From Oscheius dolichura (taxonomy: Eukaryota > Nematoda > Chromadorea > Rhabditida > Rhabditidae), in contig OW051492.1 in assembly GCA_932521035.1 (NCBI GenBank), forward strand, positions 8,990,001 through 9,054,000: a DNA stretch of 64,000 nt, written 5' to 3'. Positions 39,869 through 52,864 of this stretch are shown in pieces. The notes below the pieces were generated by a model. It saw nothing but the letters and a program-made list of their open reading frames with translations, searched no databases and was not told the DNA's origin. Every line of letters starts with the position of its first letter. Position 1 is the stretch's first letter. The translations under genes were made by a program, and so were the position numbers.

Positions 39869-40143
39869 CCTCACTCAAAATGTCGATCTTGTTTTAAACA
39901 AAATAAATATTAATTTTATTCCATTTGTAGTTTGATAACTAGCCTGTTAAATTGAGCTGCACAATCCTCCAGATCCGTCAAGCCCAGAGAACTGCTCCAA
40001 TTGCAAGTTTTTAATGTTAAAAAAGAATGTACCCCGATCATTAGCGATAAACCCTTTCCCCGCTCCTTTCCTTTGTCTTCTTTGGTCTTGGAAGAATCGC
40101 AATCTTATCTTCCATTTACGTCCGCGTTGGACCTCAGAGCGCC
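39869..40143. other. Spacer upstream of the lipase gene
   Basis: Short intergenic region; no ORF or clear TATA box identified. Confidence 0.4.
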
Positions 40144-42261
40144 ATGTGGCAGTTTCTCGGGCTGGTAGCTCTTTTGACCCTTGCTGGGTGCGGAGCAGCC
40201 GACACGTGTCAAGGATGCCTGGCTCAGGGGCACAAGTGAGTCTTTTATTCTGATAGAACCCATTGTTTTTGGGCCAACCATCTTCCTCACCTGGTGAGCT
40301 CACCAACCCCTCACCAACCTCACCAGGTGAGCTTGGTGAGGCCTCACCAGGTGAGGAAGAAGGATCGCCTTGTTTTCGTTTATAACCCGTTTGCTGACCT
40401 CCCATGAGTTCTTACTCCATTCTACCGTAATTTGAATCGTTTTCTTTACTAAAATCCTGAAATAATCGCAAATTTGAGGTTGCTACCCACAAAAGAACGG
40501 AGATATTCAATCTTATTCAAACAATTTACGCAAGAATTCGCTAAAAATGAATTTTCAGCTGGTGTGTCGATACCGGCGCCTGTTCCTCACTGGGCACGAG
40601 CTGTAACACCACCGTCAAGGTGAGAAAACCTAATAAAAATGATTTTTGTCTAGAAATCTGATACGGAACTCCTCAAAATGTTTATTTAACCAAAAAATTC
40701 TTCTTCAGAATGTCCTAAACTGCCCGGCCGCTCCCCAAGCTGGCTATGAATACACCGACGACTTTGGAAGAAAAGTCGCCATGCCCATTATTGTAGCCGC
40801 TGGATTACCCAATCCCATGCCTTGTTTGAAGTATTTTTCCCCATTTTACGACCTAATCTTTCCCTTTTTCAGAAATGCCATGCCTACCGTAACCCTGGAT
40901 AAGATCCACCGGTCAAAGTGCTCCGAAATCGGGCCTAGTTTGTTTTTTTCCTGTATGGAATAGAAGAGAAGTTTAGATACAACCTGTCACGCGTATACAG
41001 CGTATGATACCACACAGAAGTTGATAATCATCTCCTTCCGCGGAACGGACACTCCAGTTCAATTGCTTGAAGAATTCCAAGCCTTTTTAGAGTCGGTTTT
41101 AAAGAACTGATAAAGGGTAGGGGAAGGGGGGAAAGAGATGATAAGCGGCGGACCCTTCATATTTGTGTGGAGTCTGCTACAAAGTAGAGCGAAGCAGAGT
41201 TGGAAGGTGAAATGTGCTTTTAACAGGAGAAAGAGCCATTAGCTCGCAGTCAGAGAGATTCTAGGAATTGTAAACTAGCTTCTGGTTACCGTATTCTTTT
41301 GAATTAGCTTCTGAGACTTCTTATTTTTCTTTCCTCGGGTGCAATTCTATGAAATACAGTATTTGACGCACAAAAGACAGGCCATTTGGTCCATGAGCTG
41401 CGATTTCGCCATTGCCACGTATTTGTAACGGTCGAAAAGGGGCAGGGAGGCTATGGCTCAACCCGTGGTATTTTGGAACCTTTGGAGAAACTGGTCTCAT
41501 AACGATAGGATGATTGCCGTCACGAAAAGCTACATGGCCATTTCCTCCCGTTGGAACCTCTCCTCGGTCGAATTCCCCCATTTTCAGCAAGAAAGAGCCA
41601 TTTTTCGACAACGGCCACGTCTACAAGTTCTTCTATGACGGATTTGTTCTCATGTGGCAGCAGGGATTAGAATCCTCTGTTAGGAACCTGAAATACCTTC
41701 ATCCGGACTACGATGTTTGGGTAATTCCTTCCCTTTTTTTCTCTCCAAAGACGGTTCAGGTCATGGGCCACTCGTTGGGAGGAGCTCTCGCCACCGTCTG
41801 TGCTTCCTTCTTGATGAAACTCGGGCTAGCTACTCCGGAACACACGAAACTATTGACCTTTGGTCAGCCAAGAACAGGAGATCGGGATTTCGCTCAATGG
41901 CATGATGCTACAGTAAGACGGACCCCGACTGTCCCATTAATTGTTTCTCTCTTCCAGTTCCTCTATTCCTACCGTGTCGTCCATCATATGGACGTCGTTC
42001 CACACATTCCTCCACTCGGCGGGAAGGATGAAGTCTGGCACCATCGCTATGAAATCTGGTACAATAACAAGATGGCCGTCGGGGATCCCTACACCCTCTG
42101 CGCTGAAGACGACGGCCGTTACTGTAGCAACCTACAGGTTGGCTGCCCCTTTTAGACCTTTAAATAGGAACAAATTCCAGACCGATCGCAGTCAAGAAGA
42201 TCATATGACCTATTTCGATAAGGATATGTACGTCTGGGCGGCGGAAGGATGCCATCAATGA
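40144..42261 (+). CDS. Secreted class 3 lipase (alpha/beta hydrolase)
   Basis: Starts MWQFLGLVALLTLAGCGAA (signal peptide) followed by a Cys-rich segment (CQGCLAQGHNWCVDTG, CSSLGTSC) common at the front of nematode lipases of this type. Exons: 40144-40235, 40559-40619, 40709-40830, 40873-40937, 40977 to about 41092, 41588 to about 41720, 41759 on, 41959 on, and the last to 42261. The core reads LIIISFRGTDTPVQLLEE, then VMGHSLGGALATVCA with the nucleophile Ser (TCG 41772-41774), then VVHHMDVVPHIPP with the Asp and a following HHRYEIWY for the His. It would hydrolyse acylglycerols outside the cell or in the gut lumen. The exon join at 41092/41588 uses a weak GTCGGT donor. An AATAAA is at about 42277. 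Confidence 0.9.
40286..40362. repeat. Cluster of CACCAGGTGAG palindromic units in lipase intron 1
   Basis: Within about 75 bp the sequence repeats CTCACCTGGTGAG, CTCACCAACC and two copies of CTCACCAGGTGAG, separated by GAGCTCACC and CTTGGTGAGGC. Each unit is its own near-palindrome and carries a CACCTG or CAGGTG E-box-like core. Confidence 0.7.
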
Positions 42262-42294
42262 CGGAAAAAAACGAGTAATAAAGATTTTTTTTGA

Positions 42295-42793
42295 TTATGG
42301 TAGACCTTCAAGATTATCGGGCATCTTTGCTGGGCGGAGGAAAATGATTATATAGATTAAAAGAATAAGGACAACGAAGAGGACAGCCTTGAAAATGGAA
42401 CAAATCCACCAGAGGTGCTTATTCTTGTCGTCTTCGGCGCCGGTACTGCAGGGATCCGTGCACATAGCCGGGTAAACGGCTGGAAAATGGATTTTACCAT
42501 AAATTATACTCTTCACTCTATTTTTTAGCTATTAACATTAAAAAAAATTAGTTTAAAAGCGTTTAAATGAGGAAAATAAGACAAGAAAATCAAAATTTAC
42601 CTTTCTCCATATCTTCAGAATTTCCTGAAGAAGTTCCCGCCGTCTCGTAAGAATTCAAATCGACCAAAATTTCCGGGTCTTTATTCATTTTTTCTGAAAT
42701 TTCTGATTGATAGGTTGATTGACCGGTTGATCCCTCTGTAACACTCAGAATCACGTTGGAGAGGAGAATTCTGGGAGTTCCGAGAATGGTCAA
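42295..42793 (-). CDS. Small single-pass membrane protein, unknown
   Basis: Two exons (42793-42601 and 42479-42295) join in phase across a 121-bp intron. The protein of about 125 residues has a Ser/Thr/Glu-rich N-terminal part, a short Cys-containing segment (AMCTDPCSTG), a strong membrane segment (AVLFVVLILLIYIIIFL) and a short basic-to-neutral tail ending NLEGLP. There is no clear signal peptide in front of the first ATG (MTILGTPRILLSNVILSV is only weakly hydrophobic). It converges on the lipase gene with 33 bp between stop codons. I recognise no family. Confidence 0.6.
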
Positions 42794-43751
42794 ATTTTCA
42801 CCGCAGAAGGGTTTGAAAACTCCTCCTCGTCTTTTTTACGGTATATAAAGGGGACAGGAGTCGGAAACAGATTCAATCACCCACAAAAAATTACAAAAAT
42901 GACTTGGTCTCTTGGAAGAATCGAACCCAAGTTGAAAAAAGGCAAAAGTTCAGTGGGCGAGTGCACTATCCACTCGGCCATCTCTTCACATTTTTAGAAG
43001 GAGAATGGAAAATAGACAAGTCCAAAATTCTTTTTTTTTTCTTCTTTTGCAACGTAATCTTATTTTGCATTTTCCTCCACAACTGGAGCATTAGAGCAAA
43101 ATCCCGACAATACGTCTTGATCGCCATAAAATCCTCTACAAAACCACGTCAAAAAAGTTTCAAAAAGTCTCCGCGAGTATGTATACTATCCTTGTTAGAA
43201 AAATAGAATAGAGCGACGTAGTGAAAAAGCCATGGAGTTGACAACTGAAAAGGATAACAACAGCTGGGGATCAGCCGACTTCCAGAGCAGCTGAGGGCGA
43301 CTGCTGGCCCTCGTCGGACCAATAAACTGGCTCACACGCTTTCCGAACGAAACAAATAAATTTCATTACACAAGGGGGAAGAAACGTCTCCAGGTACATC
43401 CACCCTCCCCTCGTAAACAGGGCCCTTCGGGTGATTTGCGGGACCTATTCCTGTCTGCGCCGTTTAATTGTGATTGGCACGTTTTTGCACGGGAAGAGGG
43501 TAAAATCCCGAAAGTAATTAACCCTCGAAAAGTTACAACCAAACGCTTGAATCTATACAATCTACAAATTGAATAGAATCATCTTTAATTGAGAAAAAGA
43601 AAATTCGAGAACAATGGCAAATGCGGGCAGTTCTAGAAGCAGCTATAGTCCATTTCCAACGAACAGTTAAACAGACAGTATGACCGTTTTTTGCCATACT
43701 GTAATGCGGGTAACAACGCTAAGTTTCTGGTCACCAGGTGCTACAGGACGG
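42794..43751. other. Spacer with a TATA-like site and a tRNA-like sequence
   Basis: TATATAAAGG at 42842-42851 precedes a 33-codon plus-strand ORF at 42899 that overlaps the tRNA-like sequence; I do not call it a gene. The remainder up to the inverted repeat is AT-rich with a poly-T run at 43029. Confidence 0.4.
42905..42988 (-). pseudogene. tRNA-like sequence with a long variable region
   Basis: The minus strand reads GATGGCCGAGTGGATAGTGC (A box TGGCCGAGTGG intact), a possible anticodon loop CTGAACT (GAA), a long T-rich variable segment, and a B box GGGTTCGATTCTT. This is the layout of class II (Leu/Ser-type) tRNAs. The acceptor ends do not pair (AAGAGA appears on both sides in the same orientation) and the T stem is poor, so I read it as a tRNA pseudogene or tRNA-derived repeat with Pol III promoter boxes left intact. 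Confidence 0.5.
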
Positions 43752-44080
43752 CCAGCATTCTTCCTCACCAACTGCATGCCGCGTTCGATTCTCTTGAGCA
43801 TGTTTATTTTATTTACAGATGTCTAGTTCAGAATGTTCTGGCGAACAAGGTGGTATAGGTAATATTCCATAAGAACCAGAAGTGGTCGAGATATAAACCA
43901 AAATAACGTTTTTGGGGCGAAAATAGCATTTTTGCAGATATCTCAGCAATTATTTATTTTTATGGAACAAAACCTACACCGTCGTGTTCGTCATAAAATT
44001 CTGAACTAGACTTCTGTAAAAAAAATAAGCATGCTCAAAAGAATCGAAAGCGGAATGCAGTTGGTGAGGAAGAATGTTCG
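43752..44080. mobile_element. Inverted repeat, arms about 95 bp
   Basis: CATTCTTCCTCACCAACTGC (43757) and GTCTAGTTCAGAATG (43831) in the left arm are mirrored by CATTCTGAACTAGAC-type sequence at 43998 and GCAGTTGGTGAGGAAGAATG (44056) in the right arm. The arms also share TTGAGCATG and TTTACAGA. The loop is about 138 bp. A transcript would form a long hairpin. Confidence 0.85.
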
Positions 44081-44707
44081 CTGTTACTGACAGTCTAGAG
44101 ACTGCAACAGGAGGCAAAAAGTAGAGACGTTTTTTTATTATAATTGATTGAAATCGCACCATAGATCCGTCAACTCCGTGGATAAAAATATCACCAAATA
44201 TATATATAATTCCCGAATCCGAGATCTTTCCTTCCCGCTGTGTGTCTCTTTCCTATAATGCCTTCTAATTTGATCTCATCTCAAAAGCCCAGATTATGAC
44301 GGCAGTTACAGTCAATCAAGAGGAGGATATAAATATTTTGGGCAACTGGATAATCTCCCAGGTGAAAATTGACAAAATCCATCTGCACTGAGCGAAAGCA
44401 CCGTAAACAATAACACATCTAATAAATTATATACACGATAAACATACACGCAGAAGGGGGTTGGGCTGGACGGGGGAGGATGAATGGAAGCGATAAGTGA
44501 GCAGTTATGATACAGAAATAGCATTTTCTCTCGGTCGATTTTTTTTCTCTCTCCTATGACCGTCTAGGACGGAGGGGAGTGTAAAGCCATGACCGCGGGC
44601 TTACTCCCTCCTCCCTGTCTGACAGTTAGCCGCCCGCTCCTCTGCCAATATTCGACCTCTTTGAATTGCCGCTTATTTCTTTTTAATCATATACTTTTTA
44701 GAGAATA
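44081..44707. other. Upstream region of the MAP3K gene
   Basis: No supported gene. TTTTTAG at 44694-44700 lies directly before the start codon of the kinase gene and could be a spliced-leader acceptor. Confidence 0.45.
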
Positions 44708-47700
44708 ATGAAGCCTGAACTCCCAGTTGAGACTGAAAAGACTCCAGCCGTCGAAAAAACGGAAATCCAACAGAAATCGGAGGAATCCCCCCAAATACCG
44801 GTACGTTTTCCCCCAAAAATTAGGTCTTGTGACGAATTTTGGGCAATTGCCCGCTTCTTTTCTACTTTTTTCATCAGTTTAGCATGTTAAATTGTGGTCT
44901 AATTACGGTGTTACAAAGAAATCCCTCAATGATGACGACTTTACCACGTAGCCGCAATCTGCGTCACGGCTAATTGCGTACGCCACTGCCATTCTGGTCT
45001 TTTTGAATAGAAGCCATCCTTTTGTGCTTTCTCTCCCAATTTTTGTTATTGGGCCATCGATTTTCCTATACTTCAACTCAAAAATGGCTGTCAAACCTAG
45101 TTTGCCCACATTTTTTGGGTCTTTTGGGTCAAAATGACGCAATTTCTCTTTTTTATCGGAATAAATGATTTTCAGATGAACCGACGGCTTTCCCGTCTGA
45201 CTAAACGATGCTCCAGTTTGTCAGAAATAGAAAATATCGATTTAGACCTCCAATTTGGAAAGGATATAGCCAGAAAAACGTGAGTTTTCTAGTAAAATAC
45301 AGGGTAGCACCATTTTTAGATCAAAAGATTCCGCCTTGAGGCATAAAGTTCATCACAAAGCATATAGAGGTCGTTTTAGTTTAGGGAGACCGCTTATAAA
45401 TAATACTAAAGGTATTTTATTCTATAAATTGAAGGGACAGGCCCTTTTCAGCTCATAGAAGAAAAAGTTTCAATAGAGATAGTCAATATTTTGGAGATGA
45501 CGATGAGGACGGCGAGGATACCGAAGAAACGGACACTTCTCAATATAATGTAGGTATTTCATGTTGTTTTTGTTTTTTAAACTACTGGTATACAAACTTT
45601 TATCCGGATTTGGTGGTAGATTTACTAGTTCTCTTTTCAAGACCCACAGATCCAGTCAAATTTTTTCCGAACCCGACTGCCAACGGGTGCAGGGAATCGG
45701 ACTATCCGGTAGCGAGCTTTTTTTATGATGTATCCCATTTCTTCATCTTTTTAAAGGAGGGATACTGTAAATACTTCGAGTTTACTGTATGGGTCCGGTA
45801 ACGAACACCGCTTCAAACTTTAACGGTTGAAACCCCGCTGAAAATGAGCAAGAAAACAGATTTTTGAGTTTTGTGCCATTTTGTTCCCGCTTCCTTGTTG
45901 ATTAAACACAAAATCCTCTAAAAAAAATAAGGAATCAAAGACGCCAACAGGTGATTTTATTTCTATTCATAGTTTTTTCCTTAAAGTACATGTATACGAC
46001 ACGGCGATCGTAAATAGAAAATCTGTTATGCTGTGATAAAGAAAAGACGAAAAGCTGCGGCTAAATCGGATCAAAACACGGCTCGACGCAGAATTAAAAA
46101 GTTTATCGCGGTCTCCGTGAGCTGGGAACTGGGGGATTAACCCGTCTGTGGATCATGAGGCAAAACACGGTTCTACGTAATGTTTTCTGAACTTATGAGC
46201 CGGAAAAATACAGGGAAAGGGGCTATAAAACCCTATTTTTTAATCCATTGTTCAAAAAACTTCAGATTCTCGGCTCCGTACATGGGCAACGCCCGGGCGC
46301 GCCCGTAACATATTCTCTATCAAACTTTGCGGGCTACAGATTTTTTATTGTGCCAGTTGGGACGTGACTGGATTCATTAAAATGGTCTTGACGTGCTCTC
46401 CAAAATGGTTTTTGAATTTTTGAAATCGACCAAGAAATGGCCGAGATATGGACACAAACACCCGACACTCCCGTTTTCCCATGCATGCCCGGCTCCAGGA
46501 GAATAAAATCACTCCAATACAGCAACCATTCCTTTTCAGAGACTGACCCTCTCACCCGTCACTTCCCAGTCGGCTTTTCGATGTATTCCCGGGATTGAGA
46601 GAGAATCCTCTAACACCTCCATCGATAGCGGACGAGTCTCCGACGCCACCCAGGCCGACTGCTTGCTCCATTCTCTTTCCATAGAGGATAACGACGAATT
46701 CATCTGTGCTAGGAGGTATTTTCCCATCATTTTATCTCTAATCTTTTAAATTTTCTTTAGGGATCAATTTTATAAAAGTATGAACAATTTTGTCAGCGCC
46801 TCAAAGACAACTAACCGGCTTGTATTGAATCAAAAAGAGCACAAAGGGAGGTTGGAAAAGGTAGGACTGATTTGGACCAAGAAAAGGAGATTTTCAGACT
46901 TTTACCTGTACAATTGGAACAAAACCGAAGGATCACAAGCACGGGGATGTACTCTGGCTCAATTTGAAGGCGTTCTTCTCCGGAAAGTGAGTACACTTTC
47001 GAAATACTGGGAATTTTTGGCAGTGCGGCCCGAAATCAAGCCCTTTCCGACTTCTAGAACCATTTTCTACTATTGTTCTCAATTTTAGAGATGTCTGTGG
47101 TTGCCAAGAGGCCACCTTCGACGAGGACAAGCTCCTCTTCAACAAGCGAGGGAACCACTGGAGTATAATCGACGATATCAATAAGTACAAAGCCATTCCG
47201 TTCCCCTCCGTTCCTCAGTCTCTAGAAGCTTGTTACATGACCCATATGGGACAGGTCCGGGATCAAGGTAACCTTCTTTTCCTTTTTTCAACTAAAACTA
47301 TGATTTAGTCCACGCGTTGATTGAACGGTTGGACCATTATCAAGCCTTCTTTCCCACAAGGAAGGCAATGCTGGATTATATCACGAAAAAGTTGGTTACT
47401 ATTGGAGATTTGAGATTTTTCGCTTTAGGACCGGTAATGCGCCAATGGTACATCAATTCAGTGACCGGGTAGAGGTGATGACAGCTTGGCTGAATACTGT
47501 AGATGATCTCTTTGATAAAATTAAAACGGTGAGGTTTTTTACCGTTTAAAACACCGGGAAACGAGATGAATTCAAAAAGAGGATTACTTTAGAATGCCAT
47601 TTTTCTGCTATTTTGAGCCTTTTTTACCTTAATTTTATGACCAGCGGGCCTTCGGCAGCCTATGGCTGTCGTCTTGTTAGAATTATCCGTTTCGACCTGT

Positions 47701-50700
47701 GGCAACCTTTTTGCTACTTGCCGACGACCGCCTGCGGCGGCCCCCGGGATTAACATTTTTTATCCCTTTACCGTCGGACAGACAAACACCATAGCACTTT
47801 AATAAGGGGTAGATTTTTTCCTTTCCAGCTGGGAGAAATCTTTGAGGTTGATCATCTCCCGGACGCAATTAAACTTTGGCCCCGTCCCAAAGGCCCCTCC
47901 CAGATCTCCATCAGTCTGAAAGAAGCTCGCCCCGTTTTCAAGGAATACGTTGGGAAGAATCGTAATTTAAAGGTCAGCCTTATCTTCTAAAATACTGAAA
48001 CCTTAAATTTTAGGCAATGAAGAAGGTGCTGGTCCGAGTTTGGGACATTTGCGAGACTTCGATAGTCAAGGCGGCGCTCCTGTTGGGAAAGAAGGCCGCC
48101 ACCTACGCCCAGGCTGCCAGTGGCTTCAAGCCGCATATCCCAATGTCAGAGGAACAGGTACTGTATTTTTAGCTCTTGTTTTTCCGTACAGGACCCATTT
48201 TCAGAGGGAGCGATACAATAATCCTGTCCGAGGAACAAATTGCGAACATTACGGCTGCCAACACATTGAGTTTTCCAAAATGGAGTTGCCCTCATTCTTG
48301 CCCGTTTTCCTATTTATTCTCGGTGCTCGACAGGAATTGGTACAAGAATGGCTCACTATTAGGTTAGATAAATAAAAATATATAGAGGAAAATAGAATTT
48401 TAGGTCAAATTTTGTTGGAGTCGACGAGGAGGCAGACAGCTTGACGCTGGGAGCAATTATTGAAGATTCTAGGGACTGTTTGGGGGAGGCAATAGGGTTC
48501 GTTGTATTCATATACGTTTTATATGTTCTGTTTCAGAGTAAAAATCCACTACCTCTCCATCATGCATGGAATTGGAATGGGAACGACCTACTCGTCCGAG
48601 TATGACGAATGTCTCAAAGACGTCTTCCGGGTAAATTACCCCTCTTTCCATCTTTTATCCATTATTTTCCCAGAAATATCTCGACTACGTTTTCCGATGG
48701 ACAAAGTCCGTAGCTAAAGTCAATCAATGTTCCGGAGACACGCTTCGACTGTTTGATGAACTGTTCCACGAATGGAATGAAGCTTCCGGGTATGCTTGCT
48801 CCATCCCGTCGGGAATCGTCAGCCTCACCACTACTTACGAGTAATTTTTACTGTAAATTATTGTTAAAATCGCTTTAGGACCCTTATCCAGCTGTTGATT
48901 GATAAGCTGGTCATTGAATACTGGGAAAAGAATGCGGAAAACATCGCAGAACAGCATTCAATTTCAGATATCAACGATGATTATGAGAACGAATTTGAGC
49001 GGGACGATGACAGGTAGGGGCGGTTTTTATGGGTAAATAAGGTTGAACTACCGTACTCCTTGAACATAAGAGTCGTTTGAACAGTTTCGAAAAGAATTTC
49101 GAGCTTTCCAGAGGGGATATTGACCATTTTTGGTCTTTAGAAACTGTGTTTTCCCGCCAATTTCTTGAAATTTAAGCCTTTTTAGGTCCCACAACTCTCG
49201 AAATTCGCTCCTAAACGCTTGTCGTGAACATGCCCGGATAATTCGAACCTCCAAGGACCGAATGAAACGAATCTTCACCCTTCTGCGGGACACAATGCTC
49301 AAGGATCTCAACAACGCGGCGGCTTACAACGTTTCCAACTACTTCTCTTCAAGTTTTCTAGCCGGACGATTGAAAGGAACCCACGCTTTGGTAGACCTTC
49401 TAAAGGCTATTCTATTTCACTTTTTAGATAAGATTCGGTGATTTCGACGATCACCGCCTGTTGGGATTGAAAGTAGCCGTATTGATAGAGCACAGCTATG
49501 TGGACAACGCCGAAAGACTAGTCAAAGCCTTATGTGAGTGCAGGAGGGTCGAAGGATTGGGATATCTCCTGGTTCTTCCTTTCCCTGACTTACGGTAAGA
49601 TTTTAGAGAAGAAAATAAATAAGAAGTGGAATTCTAGAGAGAAATGGGAAGGCAAAGAGATTCGAGTGAATATTGACGACGAGGCAATTATGGGATTTCG
49701 ATATATTCGGGTGAGTTCAGGCCATTTTTTTGCTTCTTTTTTATATTTTCATGGAATTTATTAGAATATCCCAGGGTATAGATCCATAGATCTTTCTTTA
49801 TGAGAAAGGAACCGGAGCGCGGTTCCATATAACCCCAAGGGGTCTCCCGGAAACTAATGGGTACTTGTCGGACTAACGGGACGTTTTCCCAGTTCCTGAG
49901 CATCCCTGAAACCCTAAAATCTTTCCATTTTCAAGTAGCGGACTTCTAAAACGCCCAGGACCATATACATGGACCGGTTGGTGGATTTCTAAAAACCCAA
50001 AGCCCCATTAGACCGCGCGCCCGCGTCAACCCCCCTTTCTATCCTAGTTGGATACTGTAATTTCCCTCTACACAGGTTTATATTACCGTAATCCGTCCTC
50101 TTTACCTATTCAAGTTGCCAATTTCAGGACAATTACGTCTTCGCCGTCGGTGACTACGATAACAACCACCACGTGCTGTCCATGTTCGACCGCGAGCTCA
50201 CCGCCACCTCTTCCAACGACAATGTTGCTGACTGCTTACAAGATCTTACTGTAGGTTGCTATCTAGTACTTTATTCCAAAATTTAACTGTAGCAAGCCCT
50301 TATGGACAAGTCCGAAGCTCTGTGGGATGAAGTCAAAAGCCTCTCCTATGTTTATGAACACGAAACGGAGAACAAAAAGTTCAAGGAGACAATCTTCTCG
50401 ACTATTCAGCAGGCGTTCGACCTGATTTTTGAGGTAAACGTTCTTATTTTTTGAGTAAAAGACAATTTCAGGTCCATCGAGATGTCTTGAGGATTGTTGG
50501 CGATTCCCATAAAAATGTCTTCGGGGAGAAGTTGATGCATCTCTCTGTGGATATTGTTGAAAGGTTTCTTTGTATACCAGAATTTTACCTTCCAATTTTC
50601 CAGGTGGCACGTCCTGGTCAAGACGATGCGCCCCCGTCCAGCGCCCCATCTTCCCGTCTGGGCCAACTTGGTCTTTAATTTCATCGCCTATATTGCGGAT

Positions 50701-52864
50701 CCAAAGTGGACTAAATTCCTCGATGATGATACTTTAAACGTATGTTTTTGTTCTCTTTTTTTTAATTATAATTTCCTTCAGAGATTTATTGATACCGTCA
50801 ACGACTGCCGGTTGCTCATAGTGCCGGTTGAAGGAGCCGCCCCTGTTGGGAAAAGAACAACCCGGACGTCTTCCTTCGTTTCAAAGGCTAGGAAGCAAGT
50901 TCACAGTCCTTTGAATCGGAGAACAAGACTGAAGGAAGCCGCCCAAAAGACGGATCAGAAGAGAATTGAGAGGGAGAAGGTGAGCAAAGCTCTTGTGGCC
51001 TAGAGAGTCGTTTAATTTAGCTGCGTAGCCATTTGATACGCATTTAAATGAATCATTTAGGAAGTCTTCAACATGGGAAAAGTCATAGAAAACACGGCCA
51101 GGAATAAATTCGAATTGGCCGCCCATATGGACCCTTCGCGGAAGCCGCCATTCCAATGGCAGAAACTTGAAAAAATTGGTAATTTCCCGCCAGGAATCAC
51201 AATTCATATGACATTTTAAAGGAAGTGGAACCTTTGCTGACGTGTACAAGGCCCTAAACTGTGACGAGAAATGTGTCATCGCCGTAAAGAAGCTCCGCGT
51301 TGAGAAGAAACACATCCCGGTACTTTCTCCTACTATTTTTCTTCGTATATTCGCCATTTTTAGATAATTGAACGAGAAATTGAGATCTTCAGTGCTTTAA
51401 AACAGGAAAATTTAGTCAAATACTTCGGATTTCAATTGATTCAGGTAAGAAAACTTCCCCATTACGCGGTAAATTTGAAACTAGAGGCGCCAATTACGGT
51501 ACAAGGCCATGTTTCGCCATTATGGTCCAGTTTAGACCCATTTTTTTCAACAATTTCTCCCTTCTAATCATGAATTTCAGGATGATATCTACATCCTAAT
51601 GGAGTATTGTGCAGAAGGAACATTGGAACGAATTTGTCGCGAAGTTATGGACATGACTTGTGTCCGCATGTATACCAACAGCCTCCTCAAAGCCATCGCC
51701 TACCTCCACGGTCAAAAAATCGTTCATCGTGATATCAAACCAGCCAACATCTTCCTGGACATGAGGAATCGCTTGAAATTGGGAGATTTTGGATGTTCGG
51801 TACGGCTCAGGGAACAGGATACTGTGAGAGGAGAACTGGCCGAATATGCTGGAACTCCTCAATACATGGTAAGGATCTTACGGTATCATGAAAATAGGGG
51901 ATTTAGGCTCCGGAAGTTCAAACATATGGTGGAAAGATGGAGGATGGCCGCTTCCGAGGTTACGGTAGAGCCGTAGACATCTGGAGCCTGGGTTGCGTCG
52001 TCCTGAATATGGTAGCCTTGCTCGAAGACTAAAAATTGCAATTTTTCCAGGTTACGGGCAGATTACCATGGCCAGATTGCCATAACAGCTATGCGATTAC
52101 TATGAGGGTCTGTACCGGCGAGAAGCCCCTGTATCCATCACAGCCGCCAGCTATTTTGAAGCACTTCCTCGACTCCTGCTTGGAAAATGACCCACAGAAA
52201 CGGGCAACAGCCGAAATTCTGCTACAGGACGTCTTCGCTAACGTTCATGTAAGTTTAAAGTAACTGAAAATTATGAATACGGTAGCCAGAAGACATTAGA
52301 ACGGGTTATAGGACAATGGAGGCCCGCGCCCCTGTAATCTAGCTCCAAACCCGGGGCGCCGCCACAGAGAATTTCATAGTTTTACCTATAAAGGTACCCA
52401 GGAAGATCGTAATTTCCCTGGGTATCTGGGGAATTCTTCCAGGGTAAAAATACTCGGGGAAAGTGGGTTAGAGCATTACTTCCCCCTATCAATGGCCAGT
52501 TTCCCTTCCCAAACCTGCAATCAAAAGTTTATGGAGTCCCCATTTCCCCCCATGAGTAACCTCTTATTTTCTACAAATACCCGGACCCAACTTTCAGTGT
52601 TATTTTCTGTTATTCTTTATTATCGCCCCCTTACCCTAATCTGGATGTTTTGGAGTCAAAAATTCGAAATTTCAAAGAAACGTGACGGTATTGTTCGTCT
52701 CCCAACGGGCAGGTCTTATCAAATTTTAAGATTTGCCCAGCTCTTTCCAGCTCGTCTTATCTCTGTTTACCATTTTCTCGATATGTTTATTCTACATTTT
52801 TCAGGTCGACGTGGACACAGTCTACAGCTGTACCAATGGTCTTCCGACTCCTTGTAGTCCTTAG
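44708..52864 (+). CDS. mtk-1: MAP kinase kinase kinase, MAP3K4/MTK1 type
   Basis: At least 25 exons. A disordered acidic and basic start is followed by a long helical regulatory region with MAP3K4 landmarks (GDVLWLNLKAFF, LLFNKRGNHWSIIDDI, then KAMLDYITKK). The kinase domain is at the C-terminus: glycine loop GSGTFADVYKA (51220-51253), IAVKKLRVEKK with the ATP-binding Lys (about 51290), HRDIKPANIF (51725), GDFGCS (51783) and APEVQTYGGK after a splice at 51908. It would phosphorylate MAP2Ks of the p38/JNK branches in stress signalling. Introns hold a P3 repeat (47641-47810) and a half P1 MITE. The last exon is short (VDVDTVYSC to CSP). An AATAAA lies at about 53095. Confidence 0.93.
45679..45718. 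mobile_element. Half copy of the P1 palindromic MITE
   Basis: ACGGGTGCAGGGAATCGGAC and TATCCGGTAGCGAGC match the right arm of family P1; no left arm precedes it. It is in an intron of the MAP3K gene. Confidence 0.75.
47641..47810. mobile_element. Repeat family P3
   Basis: CCAGCGGGCCTTCGGCAGCC at the start, ATCCGTTTCGACCTGTGGCA and GGCGGCCCCCGGGATTA inside, AGCACTTTAATAAGGGG at the end; the other copy is nested in a P1 MITE at 27101-27297. It lies in an intron of the MAP3K gene. Confidence 0.85.

Noticed and set aside
40286-40362. CRISPR-like repeats
   Set aside because: Units are short palindromes without unique spacers, in a eukaryotic intron.
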